Source: Oleiagrimonas soli (GTDB lineage: Bacteria; Pseudomonadota; Gammaproteobacteria; Xanthomonadales; Rhodanobacteraceae). From it: a stretch of 64,000 nt of DNA. The DNA lies in the NCBI RefSeq assembly GCF_000761445.1, contig NZ_KN196470.1, forward strand, positions 1,596,823-1,660,822. The letters run 5' to 3'. Positions 46,386-57,367 of the stretch are shown here, one piece after another. Each line of letters opens with the position of its first letter. The first letter of the stretch is position 1. Both the position numbers and the translations under genes were made by a program. The notes below the pieces were generated by a model, which searched no databases, was not told the DNA's origin, and saw nothing but the letters and a program-made list of their open reading frames with translations.

Positions 46386-47090
46386 ATGGATGCCGAGACG
46401 TTTACGTTCGAGAGTCTCGACCAGCGTCTGGAGACATTCGGCGCTACGCGTGACGAACCCAGGAAAAGCATCCTTCTGGCTCGTTGGGGAACGGCGCTTT
46501 TGCTGGTTGGCGTGGTGGTCGGATACGGGGCGGCCACCTATCTGCATGCCATGCCCGCACGGGTGCTTTCCCTGGTGGGGTTTTCTATTGAGATTCTGGG
46601 ACTCTTGGTTTTGTCCTTTCAGTTTCTACGCAATCACTGGCACCCGTTCCGTCACCCGTTGCGCAACGATGCGCGTGAGTTGGACGCGTTCTTCGAGCAG
46701 GCTATGCCGGTGCTGGTCTGGCTCGGTAGTTTTCCCGCGCAGGAACTGGAACGGCATCTGCGGTTCGTGCGTGATCGCAGTCTGACGTTCACGCAGGGGA
46801 TGAACTGGATGTTCGGCCCCATCGATCGCCTTGGCCCCTTGCCGCTACTCGTCGCGCTGTATCTGCAATTCAAGGATGTTCATGCCTGGTGGCCGGTACG
46901 CATCGATCCCGTGCATGTCGCGTTGATCGTGCTGCTTATCACTTTTTATCTGTTCGGCAGCGTGATTTTTCTGCAACGCATGCGCCGCCAGAGTTACATC
47001 CACTGGCTGAGCGAGGCGTTGATCCGCCAGCGCGAAGCCGGGCAGGATGGTTCGCCTACAAACCCGGACCCAACCAAGAGTACGCAGTGA
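46386..47090 (+). CDS. Membrane protein of unknown function
   Basis: This 234-aa protein has four predicted membrane helices: about 32-52 (WGTALLLVGVVVGYGAATYL), 58-80, 150-165 (weaker) and 178-200 (VALIVLLITFYLFGSVIFL). An Arg/His-rich loop follows helix 2. No recognised domain. The start codon overlaps nothing upstream; GGGGG lies 5 nt before the ATG. The gene shares 4 bp with the flavin reductase gene (GTG at 47087 within the stop region), so the two form an operon and are coupled. Confidence 0.7.
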   Translation: MDAETFTFESLDQRLETFGATRDEPRKSILLARWGTALLLVGVVVGYGAATYLHAMPARVLSLVGFSIEILGLLVLSFQFLRNHWHPFRHPLRNDARELDAFFEQAMPVLVWLGSFPAQELERHLRFVRDRSLTFTQGMNWMFGPIDRLGPLPLLVALYLQFKDVHAWWPVRIDPVHVALIVLLITFYLFGSVIFLQRMRRQSYIHWLSEALIRQREAGQDGSPTNPDPTKSTQ

Positions 47091-47743
47091 ACGACACCTA
47101 TTCCTACGAAGTCGCGCAGGGCCACGGTCTGCCGCACGATCCGTTCAAGGCCATCGTGGCGCCGCGGCCGATCGGCTGGATTTCCACGCGCGACGCGCAG
47201 GGGCGCGGCAATCTGGCGCCATACAGCTTCTTCAATGCAGTCAGCGACACGCCGCCGGTGCTGGCGTTCGGCAGCAGCGGCTACAAGGACACCGTGCGCA
47301 ATGCACAGGCGACCGGCGCGTTCGTCTACAACGTCGCGACGGAGGCGTTGGCCGATGCCATGAACGGTTCGGCGGCGAACTTCGCGCATGGCGAGGACGA
47401 ATTGCGTGCGATGGGGCTGACGCCCGCGCCGTGCCGTTGCGTGGATGTCGACCGCGTGGCCGAATCGCCGGCGGCGCTGGAGTGCCGCGTGCTCGACGTG
47501 ATCCGGCTCAAGGACATCGATGGCGCCACGACCGGCAGCTACGTCGTGTTCGGCCAGGTCGTGGCCGTGCACATCGACACGGCGTTCCTGCGCGAGGGAC
47601 GGTTCGATACCGCGGCGGCCGGTCTGCTGCAGCGCGCCGGGTATCTTTCGGACTATGCGGTGACGAGTCCGTCGTCCATGCGCGAGATGCATCGTCCGCG
47701 GTCGCCGCAGGAAGCGCGCGAGCGCTATCGTCGCGCGCCGTAG
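47087..47743 (+). CDS. Flavin reductase-like domain protein
   Basis: This 218-aa protein belongs to the flavin reductase/FMN-binding split-barrel family (DIM6/NTAB): PFKAIVAPRPIGWISTRD, NLAPYSFFNAVSDTPPVLAF, YNVATEALADAMNGSAANFA and a C-terminal HRPRSPQEARERYRRAP. It starts at a GTG (47087) overlapping the upstream stop by 4 bp, with AAGAG 6 nt before. It probably uses FMN in an oxidoreductase role. The upstream membrane protein is its operon partner; whether it supplies flavin to the LLM-class enzyme at 45.2 kb is unproven. Confidence 0.87.
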   Translation: MNDTYSYEVAQGHGLPHDPFKAIVAPRPIGWISTRDAQGRGNLAPYSFFNAVSDTPPVLAFGSSGYKDTVRNAQATGAFVYNVATEALADAMNGSAANFAHGEDELRAMGLTPAPCRCVDVDRVAESPAALECRVLDVIRLKDIDGATTGSYVVFGQVVAVHIDTAFLREGRFDTAAAGLLQRAGYLSDYAVTSPSSMREMHRPRSPQEARERYRRAP

Positions 47744-47790
47744 CGGCGGAGCGATGTGGCGTATGCGGTTGAGCCGACCTGCGGTGCGCG

Positions 47791-48828
47791 TCAGTCGTGC
47801 GTGTAGGGGCCGCTGCCGACGCCGGTCGCCACGATGGCCGCGCTGAGGGTCGCCAGATCGTCCGCATCCAGTTGCAGATGCGCGGCATCGACCCAGCCAT
47901 CGACCTGTTCGGGACTGCGTGCGCCGACGATGGCGCCGGTGACGCCGGGCCAGGCCAGGGTCCAGGCGACGGCGATCGTCGGCACGGTGGTGCCGTGCTT
48001 GGCCGCGATCGGTTGCATCGCCTCGGCCAGACGCAGGTTGTGCACGAGTCGCTCGCCGGTGAATTCGCGGTTGCGCGAGCGCCAGTCGTCCTCGGGCAGG
48101 CGCTGCGCGCGCTCGATGCTGAAGCGCCCGGTCAGCAGACCGGACTGCATCGGGCTGTAGACGATGACGCCGGTGTCGTGCGCCTTGCACCAAGGCAGTT
48201 CGTGCGCGGCGGCGTCGCGGCGGATGGCGGAGAAGGGCGGCTGCAGCGTGTCGACGTGGCCGATGGCTTCGGCGGTTGCGAGCTGTTTCGCGTCGTGGTT
48301 GGACAGGCCGACGGCGCGCACCTTGCCTTCCTTCTTCAGGTCCAGCAGCGTCTCCCAGTAGACCTCCAGCGGCGTGCCGTCCTTGGCCGGCCAATGCATC
48401 TGATAGAGATCGATGCGTTCGACACCGAGCCGTTGCAGGGACGCGTCGACTTCGCGGCGCAGGCTGTCCGGCGCGCCGACCTGACGCGGCGGCGCCTTGC
48501 GGTCGTTCGGGTCCCAGGTCAGGCCGCACTTGGTGAACACGTAGGGCCGGTCGTGTTCCGGGATGTCCGCCAGCGCGCGTCGCACCACGTCCTCGGAATG
48601 TCCCAGGCCGTACACGGCGGCGGTGTCGATCCAGTTGATGCCCGCGTCGACGGCGTGCCGGATCGCGGCGATGGAATCCTTGTCGTCCTGATCGCCCCAG
48701 CCGACAGCCCAGTCGCCGCCGCCAATGGCCCACGCGCCGAAGCCGACGCGGGTGATGTGCATGTCGGTCGTGCCTAGTCGGACCAGCGGACGGGATTCGC
48801 TGTCGGGGGCCATGTGGGGTTGGGCCAT
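47791..48828 (-). CDS. Aldo/keto reductase
   Basis: This 345-aa protein is a full TIM-barrel aldo/keto reductase: RLGTTDMHITRVGFGAWAIG, NWIDTAAVYGLGHSE (Asp, Tyr of the tetrad), VFTKCGLTWDP (Lys), DLYQMHWPAKDG (His), and the C-terminal NADP site AIVGARSPEQVDG. Cytosolic NADPH-dependent carbonyl reductase. GGAG lies 7 nt before the ATG at 48828. Divergent from the LysR gene, with an inverted-repeat operator between them, which suggests LysR controls it. Confidence 0.92.
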   Translation of the reverse strand: MAQPHMAPDSESRPLVRLGTTDMHITRVGFGAWAIGGGDWAVGWGDQDDKDSIAAIRHAVDAGINWIDTAAVYGLGHSEDVVRRALADIPEHDRPYVFTKCGLTWDPNDRKAPPRQVGAPDSLRREVDASLQRLGVERIDLYQMHWPAKDGTPLEVYWETLLDLKKEGKVRAVGLSNHDAKQLATAEAIGHVDTLQPPFSAIRRDAAAHELPWCKAHDTGVIVYSPMQSGLLTGRFSIERAQRLPEDDWRSRNREFTGERLVHNLRLAEAMQPIAAKHGTTVPTIAVAWTLAWPGVTGAIVGARSPEQVDGWVDAAHLQLDADDLATLSAAIVATGVGSGPYTHD

Positions 48829-48884
48829 GTGGATGCTCCAGGTGGGGAAGCGCACACCATACGGCGACGGCTTTTGATCTTTCC

Positions 48885-48908
48885 AATGGCATATTCAGAT
48901 ACCATTGA
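48885..48908. promoter_or_regulatory. Candidate LysR operator in divergent region
   Basis: Perfect inverted repeat CAATGG (48885-48890) and CCATTG (48903-48908) with a 12-bp spacer, in the 107-bp gap between the aldo/keto reductase and LysR genes. The size and location fit a LysR-type binding site. Confidence 0.6.
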
Positions 48909-48935
48909 TCGCATAGAACGATGGTGGAGCGCATC

Positions 48936-49856
48936 ATGGAATTGCGTCAGCTGCAGCACTTCGTGGCCGTGGCCGAGGAAGGGCATTTCACGCGTGCATC
49001 GCGACGCGTGCACATCGTGCAGTCGGCGCTGTCGGCGTCGATCCGGCGCCTCGAAGACGAACTCGATGCGCAACTATTTGTGCGCAACACGCGCCAGGTG
49101 CGCTTGACCGAAGTCGGTCGGGTCTTCCTGGACAAGGCGCGCGAGGTGCTGGAAGCCGCGACATCGGCGCGCGAGGCCGTGGCGGCGGTGCAGGGTTTGC
49201 AGCGCGGCAAGCTGTCCATCGGCTCGGTGCAGAGCCTGCCGTCGTTCGTCGATCTGCCGGCGCTGCTGGGGCGGTTCTATCAGCAGCATGCTGGCGTGGA
49301 CGTTCGTCTGTGCCAGGGCAGTGCATCGCATCTGCTGGAGAAGATCCGCAGCGGCCGGCTCGATCTCGCTTTTCTGACGCTGTGCGAAGCGCCCGCGGGC
49401 ATCCAGAAGCGCATGATCGCCTGCGACGCGCTGGTGCTGGTGTGCGCGCCGGCGCATCCGCTGGCGACGCGCAAGCGTTGCGCGCTCGATGAGCTGTGCG
49501 AGGAGCCGTTCGTGGACTTCCAGGCCGACTGGGGCACGCGTCGGCTGATCGATCGCGGTTTCCTCGAAGCCGGCATCGACCGGCATACGGCGTTCGAGGT
49601 CAACGATCTGGGCACGCTGCTGGAACTGGTGCGGCACGGTCTGGGCATCGCGCTGCTGCCCGAATCGATCGCCAGGGCGCAGCGACCGGCGCTGGCCGTG
49701 GTGCCGCTGTCCGAACCGGAACTGTGCTGGGAACTGGTGGTGGCGTATGCCGCCGAGACCGGCGCGCTGCCGGTGGATCAGGCGCCGCGCGCCTTTCTCG
49801 ATCTGCTCGCTGACGCGCATCCATTGCCGCTGGCGGCGGCGGAGAATGCGGCATGA
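48936..49856 (+). CDS. LysR-family transcriptional regulator
   Basis: This 306-aa protein has an N-terminal winged helix (MELRQLQHFVAVAEEGHFTR, ASRRVHIVQSALSASIRRLE) and a periplasmic-binding-like effector domain (about 90-290, GKLSIGSVQSLPSFVDLPAL, FVDFQADWGTRRLIDRGF). The ATG at 48936 has GGAG 6 nt upstream. It is divergent from the aldo/keto reductase gene and probably activates it. Its stop overlaps the DUF998 gene start (ATGA at 49853), so that gene is coupled. The effector is unknown. Confidence 0.92.
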   Translation: MELRQLQHFVAVAEEGHFTRASRRVHIVQSALSASIRRLEDELDAQLFVRNTRQVRLTEVGRVFLDKAREVLEAATSAREAVAAVQGLQRGKLSIGSVQSLPSFVDLPALLGRFYQQHAGVDVRLCQGSASHLLEKIRSGRLDLAFLTLCEAPAGIQKRMIACDALVLVCAPAHPLATRKRCALDELCEEPFVDFQADWGTRRLIDRGFLEAGIDRHTAFEVNDLGTLLELVRHGLGIALLPESIARAQRPALAVVPLSEPELCWELVVAYAAETGALPVDQAPRAFLDLLADAHPLPLAAAENAA

Positions 49857-50479
49857 AGACGGTTGCGGTGCGACGAGTCGGCGGCTTTGCGCTGATGGCG
49901 GTCGCGGTGTTCGCGCTCGTCTGCGGCGCGGCGCAGTGGTTGCGAGGCGATCTGGACTGGGTCCGCGTGCCGCTGAGTTTCTACCTGATCGGTCCCGGCG
50001 CGGTCTGGGTGCGCGCGGCCTATGTGCTGCTGGCGCTGGCTTTGGCGATGCTGGGGTGGGGCTGGTATCGCGCCCTGGCGCCCGCAGCGCGACGCGCGAC
50101 GCCTGCGGCGCTGTTCGTGCTTGCCGGGGTTGCGCTGTGCGTGACCGCCTTCGCCACCACCAACACCTACGCACATCCGGCCACCTTGCATGGACTGGTG
50201 CACGGCATCGCCGCGCAGACGACCTTTCTGTGCGTCACGGTGGCGATGCTGCTGCTGGCCGGGCGTCTGTTCCACGACGCACGCTGGCGGCGTCATGCCG
50301 GTGTGGCGTCGACGTGGGCGGTCGTTTGTTTTGTCGGTCTGTGGGTGCAGGCGCTGTGGCGCAGCGCGCCGCGCGGTCTGTCGCAGAAGCTGCTGATCGT
50401 GCTCATCCTCGGCTGGCTGGCCTGGATGGCGTGGCTGCTATGGCGGAAAGCGGACGAGGAAGTGGCCTCAGCCGATTGA
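49853..50479 (+). CDS. DUF998-like membrane protein
   Basis: This 208-aa protein has six hydrophobic helices (about 10-28, 54-72, 82-102, 118-138, 148-168, 182-200). The motif TTNTYAHPATLHGLVHGIAA is the conserved loop of the DUF998 family. Function unknown. It starts at the ATG in ATGA overlapping the LysR stop by 4 bp, so is translated from the lysR transcript. Convergent with the Mth938-like gene, 12 bp away. Confidence 0.8.
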   Translation: MKTVAVRRVGGFALMAVAVFALVCGAAQWLRGDLDWVRVPLSFYLIGPGAVWVRAAYVLLALALAMLGWGWYRALAPAARRATPAALFVLAGVALCVTAFATTNTYAHPATLHGLVHGIAAQTTFLCVTVAMLLLAGRLFHDARWRRHAGVASTWAVVCFVGLWVQALWRSAPRGLSQKLLIVLILGWLAWMAWLLWRKADEEVASAD

Positions 50480-50491
50480 TTTGATTGAATT

Positions 50492-50866
50492 TCAACCGGG
50501 AAGAATGAAGGCGACGACCACGTCGCGGCCCTCGCTGGCCAGCACCGAGTGCGTGCGCGCGGCGGCGGCGTTGTCCATCACTTCCACGCCCACGTTCTTG
50601 CGCGTGAACGCACCGAGAGTGGCCGCGTTCGGGAATTGCTGGCGGGTACCGGTGCCCAGCAGCACCACTTCCGGCTTCAGCGCCAGGATCGCCTGCACGT
50701 CGTCGGGCTGCAGGCTCTTGGCGTCGCGCACGGGCCAGTCTTCGATCACCTGATCGCGCGCCAGCACCAGACTGCGCGTGAAGCGGCGGTCGACGATGGT
50801 CACGGCGTCGTCTTCGACACGGCGCACGTACAGGAAGTCCTCGGGACGTTCGAGCGAGAGTTCCAT
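50492..50866 (-). CDS. Mth938-like domain protein
   Basis: This 124-aa protein has the Mth938-like/NDUFAF3 fold: DFLYVRRVEDDAVTIVDRRF, WPVRDAKSLQPDD and the hallmark PEVVLLGTGTRQQFP. Function unknown in bacteria; the human relative NDUFAF3 assists complex I assembly. The start is the ATG at 50866, 6 nt after GGAGG; an ATG 6 nt further upstream abuts the RBS and is less likely. Immediately downstream of yhbY on the minus strand, spaced 34 bp, so probably one transcript. Confidence 0.88.
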   Translation of the reverse strand: MELSLERPEDFLYVRRVEDDAVTIVDRRFTRSLVLARDQVIEDWPVRDAKSLQPDDVQAILALKPEVVLLGTGTRQQFPNAATLGAFTRKNVGVEVMDNAAAARTHSVLASEGRDVVVAFILPG

Positions 50867-50900
50867 GGGCATCCTCCGCGTTATTTCGTCGCAGCGTGGT

Positions 50901-51230
50901 TCAGCGTGGCAGGGCGAGCTTCGGTTCGTCCTCGTTGCGCAGGAACATGCTGGCGGTGTGGCCGATTTCCTGCACCACTTCGGCGCCGGTGGCCTCGGTC
51001 AGTTCCGCGATCTGCGCGCGACGCTCGTCCTTGTCGCCGCCGGAAAGCTTGATCTTGACCAGCTCGTGACGGTCCAGCGCCAGCTTCAGTTCCTTGATCA
51101 CGGCCTCGGTGACGCCCTTGGCGCCGAGCAGGATGACCGGATGCAGGTTGTGGCACAGTCCGCGCAGATAGCGGCGCTGGCTGGCGGAGAGCGCGGCGGC
51201 GCCGGCGCGCGGAGGAGTCGAAGCGGGCAT
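50901..51230 (-). CDS. yhbY: Ribosome assembly RNA-binding protein YhbY
   Basis: This 109-aa CRM-domain protein has LSASQRRYLRGLCHNLHPVI, LLGAKGVTEAVIKELKLALD and HELVKIKLSGGDKDERR, with the GxxG-type RNA-binding loop. It binds pre-50S ribosomal subunits. The N-terminal extension (1-14) is Pro/Ala-rich. Transcribed divergently from rlmE, an arrangement common in this order. The RBS before the ATG at 51230 is weak; longer reading in the same frame runs antisense through rlmE and is not coding. Confidence 0.93.
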   Translation of the reverse strand: MPASTPPRAGAAALSASQRRYLRGLCHNLHPVILLGAKGVTEAVIKELKLALDRHELVKIKLSGGDKDERRAQIAELTEATGAEVVQEIGHTASMFLRNEDEPKLALPR

Positions 51231-51311
51231 GTCGTTCAGGTTCGAGGTCGCGGAAATGCGGGCGCAAAGGGTATCATGGCCTGCCTCACGCAAGGCTGAC
51301 CGGACGTCCCC

Positions 51312-51944
51312 ATGGCCCGCAGCAAGAGCAGCTCCCGCTGGCTCAAGGAACATTTCGACGACGCCTACGTCAAGCGCGCGCAGGCGGAAGGCTTGCGTTC
51401 GCGTGCGGCCTTCAAGCTGGAGGAGCTTCTCGATCGCGATCAGCTGCTGAAGCCGGGCATGCACGTGGTCGATCTCGGCGCCGCGCCGGGCGGCTGGTCG
51501 CAGCTGGTGCAGCGTCGGCTCGGCGACAGCGGTCGCATCATCGCGCTGGACATCCTGCCGATGCAGGGCATCGGCGGCGTGGACTTCATCGAGGGCGATT
51601 TCCGCGAGGCCGCGGTGCTGGCCGAACTCGAACGCCGACTCGACGGTCATCCGGTCGATCTTGTGCTGTCGGATATGGCCCCCAATATGAGTGGTGTAGC
51701 TGTCGCCGACCAGATTCGGGCGATGGATCTGGCCGAGCTGGCGCTGGACTTCTGTCGGCACTGGCTCAAACCCGACGGCGCGTTCCTGATCAAGCTGTTC
51801 CAGGGCGCGGGCTTCGACGATTACCTAAGAGACTTGCGCGGCAGCTTTGACCGCGTGACGATGCGAAAACCGAAGGCTTCCCGTGCGCGCTCGCGCGAAG
51901 TCTATGCACTGGCTACGGGACATCGCGCCCGGGCCGGCCACTGA
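51312..51944 (+). CDS. rlmE: 23S rRNA (uridine-2552-2'-O)-methyltransferase
   Basis: This 210-aa FtsJ/RrmJ protein has the SAM-binding motif [13 protein letters not shown] and the catalytic tetrad K35, D121 (LVLSDMAPN), K161 (FLIKLFQG) and E196 (SREVYAL). All four are present. It methylates U2552 in the A-loop of 23S rRNA during late 50S assembly. It lies 13 bp upstream of ftsH in the conserved rlmE-ftsH order, and shares a divergent promoter region with yhbY. Confidence 0.96.
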   Translation: MARSKSSSRWLKEHFDDAYVKRAQAEGLRSRAAFKLEELLDRDQLLKPGMHVVDLGAAPGGWSQLVQRRLGDSGRIIALDILPMQGIGGVDFIEGDFREAAVLAELERRLDGHPVDLVLSDMAPNMSGVAVADQIRAMDLAELALDFCRHWLKPDGAFLIKLFQGAGFDDYLRDLRGSFDRVTMRKPKASRARSREVYALATGHRARAGH

Positions 51945-51957
51945 ACGAGACATGCGC

Positions 51958-53895
<1,938 letters not shown>

Positions 53896-53919
53896 GTGCA
53901 GCGGGATTGCTCTACAAAC

Positions 53920-53949
53920 AAAAAAGGCGGCCTTCTGGCCGCCTTTTTT
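53920..53949. terminator. Intrinsic terminator after ftsH
   Basis: Stem of 13 bp including A-T flanks (53920-53932 and 53937-53949, TTCT loop) with six T after the GC core. The symmetric A-run makes it work in both directions. Confidence 0.95.
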
Positions 53950-54643
53950 GTGTGCGGATGAATCCGGGAAGACCATGTGGCTCGACATTGGGAGACGGCT
54001 TACGACCCGAAGCGGTCGATCATGGCGAACCTATTTTATTTGCTCCGTTCTTATTTGGAGCTGCTCGCACTGGCTTGTTCACCTGGATGCATTGGAGCGT
54101 CTGCCTGACGTGATCAGCCATGAGCATGGGTAAGCGCTTGGCTCGCGGTGCCGACTTCAAGATCACGCATGGAACACAAAACAGCGGAGAGTGATCCTGA
54201 CTGAGCGCCCTGTCGACCGAGCGTGGAATCGGCTGCAAGACCCACCCCTCCACGAGGTTGCTCATCAGCATACATGAGTCGTTTGAAACCACGACGATGT
54301 CATGGTAGTTGTTTAGATTGCTCCATAAGGTGCGCGGTTTCGGACACAAGTCCCACTGTGCGGATTGCGCGGAGCACGGGGAAACGCGTCGGCACCGATG
54401 CGAAAAGGGGAAACAACACGTTCAGCTTCGAACTCCACTCCGACCTGCCTGCACACCATTGGGGTCAGGTCTGGTATGCGGGGTTCGGGATGTACTCGTT
54501 GTGTGAGCTGAGTCGACTTCGCGAAAGGCGACCAGACTTCAAGCCTCCTTTGCAGTCGGTCCCCGTGCTTGTCACCTACGGCTGGCACCCTTGCCTGATC
54601 TCTGATCTGGCACTTGATTACGCACACTTACGGATAATCGATC
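53950..54643. other. Gene-poor stretch of about 690 bp after ftsH
   Basis: No convincing gene. Open frames on both strands lack RBSs and read poorly; some have protein-like fragments (for example LPAHHWGQVWYAGFGMYSL on the plus strand about 54440-54500) that could be remnants of decayed genes. Composition is visibly less GC-rich than the ftsH side. A 15-base sequence at 54003-54017 recurs at 58035-58049 with one mismatch. Confidence 0.5.
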
Positions 54644-57367
54644 ATGCTCATTCAGATTCGACCAGCGCTCGCCGCACTCGTCTGTATTCTGCTGGCCTTT
54701 TGCGCAACAGCCCAGTCCAGGACCGCAAGTGAGAATCGCCTGGTGCAAGCCGACTCTGCAAGCGCACCGCAAAAGACCGCCGGGGATGTCGACTCGCTCT
54801 ACCGGCCGCTTAACGATGTCGACCTGTCGCAGTACAAGAGCGCTGGCGATGGCCTTCTGTTGATTGCGCACAGAGGCGAATTTGACCTATTGCTCACCAA
54901 ACCCGGGCACCCTTACTCGCTGCCTGCGATGGGATGGGCCGGCATTCATGAGCTAAACACCCGGTCGAACCTTTATTCGTTTGTCAGGAATAAAACTGAG
55001 ACCAACCCTTGGTCGGACTGGAACCAAGCAGAATTCAGCGGATACATGCTGCGCTGGAAAAAGCGCAAGCGCGATCCAGTGCCATACGTCGGGCGCTTAA
55101 AAGTCCAGGCCGAAGATGGCGACGTGCGGGTTTTTTCCGGAATGTTTGGATCGACGATTTACAAGTCAAAGCTGTTTGGCCAAAACCCCAGTAATTTAGG
55201 CTTGTTCGTGGAGGGCATGTCCGAGGCCAGGGAGTCCTCTGGGAAGTTGATCTGGAAGCATTATCTGATCAACCACTATTGGTACGATTCCCTTCAATAT
55301 GCTCCGGATAGTTACGAGGCCCGCTGGGCGGTAACCGATCGCATAATTTCAAACCAGAACGGAACCAAAACCCTTGGTTCCGGTTTGCCCCAGTTCGAAT
55401 TTTTACTGCCACATCCCGCACGCATGATCGCGCTTGATTCATGGGGCTGGGGCCATGGCGGGAAAAATAACCGGTTCCTGTTCACCCGCGCCTATTCGCT
55501 GGCAGACCTTCTGCGTGAGCGAAAAATCAACCCGGACCACCTGCTACTGAAGCCCTTCAATCCCATCAAGGAAAAAAATAACTTTTCCAGGATGCTAGGC
55601 GATAAATTGCACATTCGTTCCCATGTCAATGACGGAGAATCGGCGTTCCTCTACAGCGCAGAGACCGGAAAAACCTATCTGGTGCCTTACTCGAAGACCT
55701 TCTCGACAACACCGGTGCTGACGCTACCCTCCCTGAAGGACATCGTCATCAACGGCCAGCTCCCCGCGAACCGGCAGTGCATGGGCAAGACCGAAGGCAT
55801 CGTGGTGCTGACGGGCCAGTGTGACCCGGCCGCGCCGGTGTTCCCGCTGACCGTGATGACGCAGGTGTCCGATAACCAGTACACCATCAATGTCTGGTCG
55901 GACATCAATCGCCGCAGCAGCTATCTGCTCACTGGCGGCCAGTTCCCCAAGCAGGACTTTTACCGTTGGAATGTTGATGCTTTCATGGTGAGCAAGACAG
56001 TTGATCCGGCCGCCACACTCGTCGCCCTGAGGACGGGTGAAGATCCCTTTTCAGAAAAAATGATTGCCTTTGCCACCCAAGGCCGTGACCAGCAGGTCTG
56101 TGACAAGATGACTGCGGCGGTCAGCAATGCGGAAGATGCGCTGCGTTTCAACCCAAATATCGACGGTCGCCTCGCAGACTACGAACGCAGGTACCAACGG
56201 GATTGGGCCGACCTGGGTGAGGCCGTTGACGAATTCATCAGGAATTCGCACCACAGTACGCCAGAGTGGGATTTCCAGAATAAGGTCTGGGATGATCTGG
56301 TCAAGATGAAAGAGGATGTCGGGCAACGACTGACTGCCCTCAAGCGCTATAAAGATGTGAAGAACAGTGTCTGCCAGCCGGACCCGGCACGCATGGCACA
56401 ACTGGTGTCAGCGTTGGATACATTCCATAACGACCTTTCCTCCTCTATGAAGCAGCTGGACGACACCTATTACAACCAGGCCATCGAACGCACCAAAGAG
56501 ATCCGCAACATGGCTGGTCGCGTGCAGGAGGCCAAGCGGCAGTACAACCAACAAATGGCCATGTCGCAGCTCATGAGCAGACTGCATTCCTCGATGCAAG
56601 CGGACCTCGCCGCCAGGCGGGCAGAAACCGCCTCAATAGCACGCAGCATGAGGGAAAGCCGCGAGGCTGTTGAAGCCCAGATTGCGGACGTCAAGGCACG
56701 CAACCAAGCCTATTTCTCCAACTCCAAGCCGGTCATGAGCGCACCTCAGACCAAGATGATTGTCCCGGTCGCCATGCCGTCGCAGTCGCTCGACACGACC
56801 GCGCATACCAAGGTCTATACGGGCGGCAAGATACCCAATCGCCTCGGCTTCCAGGGTGCCATCGCCCAGGCCCAAGCCAAAACCGACCGCCTGGCGAACC
56901 CGCGCAGCACGACCATCGCCGGCTCACTAGTTGGCGCTGGCACGGCATCGCCGGCAACCTCCGCGCCCGGAGCCCGCCCCTCCGCGGATGGTCCCGGTGG
57001 CGCCGCGGTCTGTGTGGCTACGGAGCGCAATGCCAACAATACCCCGACCGACGTTGCTTACTACTACGCCTACGACCCGCACATCACATCGTTGAAAGCC
57101 GACAAACTGGCACGCCAGAGGTATGGCGCCGAGCACAGCGGCACTCCTCACTGCATGCACAATGGAGAAAACCAGATTGGCGCGCTGGTCGTGATCGAAT
57201 GGGACGGCAAGGACGACAAAGGCGCCACGATTCGCCTCTACGGCTTGGGCTTCGGAACATCGACTGACAGGGCGGAAAGAGATGCCGTGGATGAACTGAG
57301 GACCAATCGCAACTGGGAAGCAACGTCCAAGGTGCGCTACCGCATCGTGTACGCCAAGCAGTATTGA
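54644..57367 (+). CDS. Orphan 907-aa secreted protein with coiled coil
   Basis: I do not recognise this protein. It has a signal peptide (ALAALVCILLAFCATAQ). A large N-terminal region (about 50-480) contains HRGEFDLLLTKPGHPYSL, ALDSWGWGHGGKNNRFLFTR and further globular sequence. A helical region (about 500-700) has NQAIERTKEIRNMAGRVQEA and other coiled-coil heptads. A Ser/Ala-rich linker follows, and the C-terminal domain (about 785-907) has CVATERNANN, TPHCMHNGENQIGALVVIEW and ATSKVRYRIVYAKQY with two Cys. Codon use is less GC-biased than flanking genes, and the RBS is weak. It stands alone between gene-poor stretches, which fits recent acquisition. Confidence 0.72.
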   Translation: MLIQIRPALAALVCILLAFCATAQSRTASENRLVQADSASAPQKTAGDVDSLYRPLNDVDLSQYKSAGDGLLLIAHRGEFDLLLTKPGHPYSLPAMGWAGIHELNTRSNLYSFVRNKTETNPWSDWNQAEFSGYMLRWKKRKRDPVPYVGRLKVQAEDGDVRVFSGMFGSTIYKSKLFGQNPSNLGLFVEGMSEARESSGKLIWKHYLINHYWYDSLQYAPDSYEARWAVTDRIISNQNGTKTLGSGLPQFEFLLPHPARMIALDSWGWGHGGKNNRFLFTRAYSLADLLRERKINPDHLLLKPFNPIKEKNNFSRMLGDKLHIRSHVNDGESAFLYSAETGKTYLVPYSKTFSTTPVLTLPSLKDIVINGQLPANRQCMGKTEGIVVLTGQCDPAAPVFPLTVMTQVSDNQYTINVWSDINRRSSYLLTGGQFPKQDFYRWNVDAFMVSKTVDPAATLVALRTGEDPFSEKMIAFATQGRDQQVCDKMTAAVSNAEDALRFNPNIDGRLADYERRYQRDWADLGEAVDEFIRNSHHSTPEWDFQNKVWDDLVKMKEDVGQRLTALKRYKDVKNSVCQPDPARMAQLVSALDTFHNDLSSSMKQLDDTYYNQAIERTKEIRNMAGRVQEAKRQYNQQMAMSQLMSRLHSSMQADLAARRAETASIARSMRESREAVEAQIADVKARNQAYFSNSKPVMSAPQTKMIVPVAMPSQSLDTTAHTKVYTGGKIPNRLGFQGAIAQAQAKTDRLANPRSTTIAGSLVGAGTASPATSAPGARPSADGPGGAAVCVATERNANNTPTDVAYYYAYDPHITSLKADKLARQRYGAEHSGTPHCMHNGENQIGALVVIEWDGKDDKGATIRLYGLGFGTSTDRAERDAVDELRTNRNWEATSKVRYRIVYAKQY

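Noticed and set aside
54223-54732. Plus-strand frame with fragments such as TFSFELHSDLPAHHW
   Set aside because: No RBS, no recognisable family, overlaps the start of the 907-aa gene; might be gene debris but cannot be supported.
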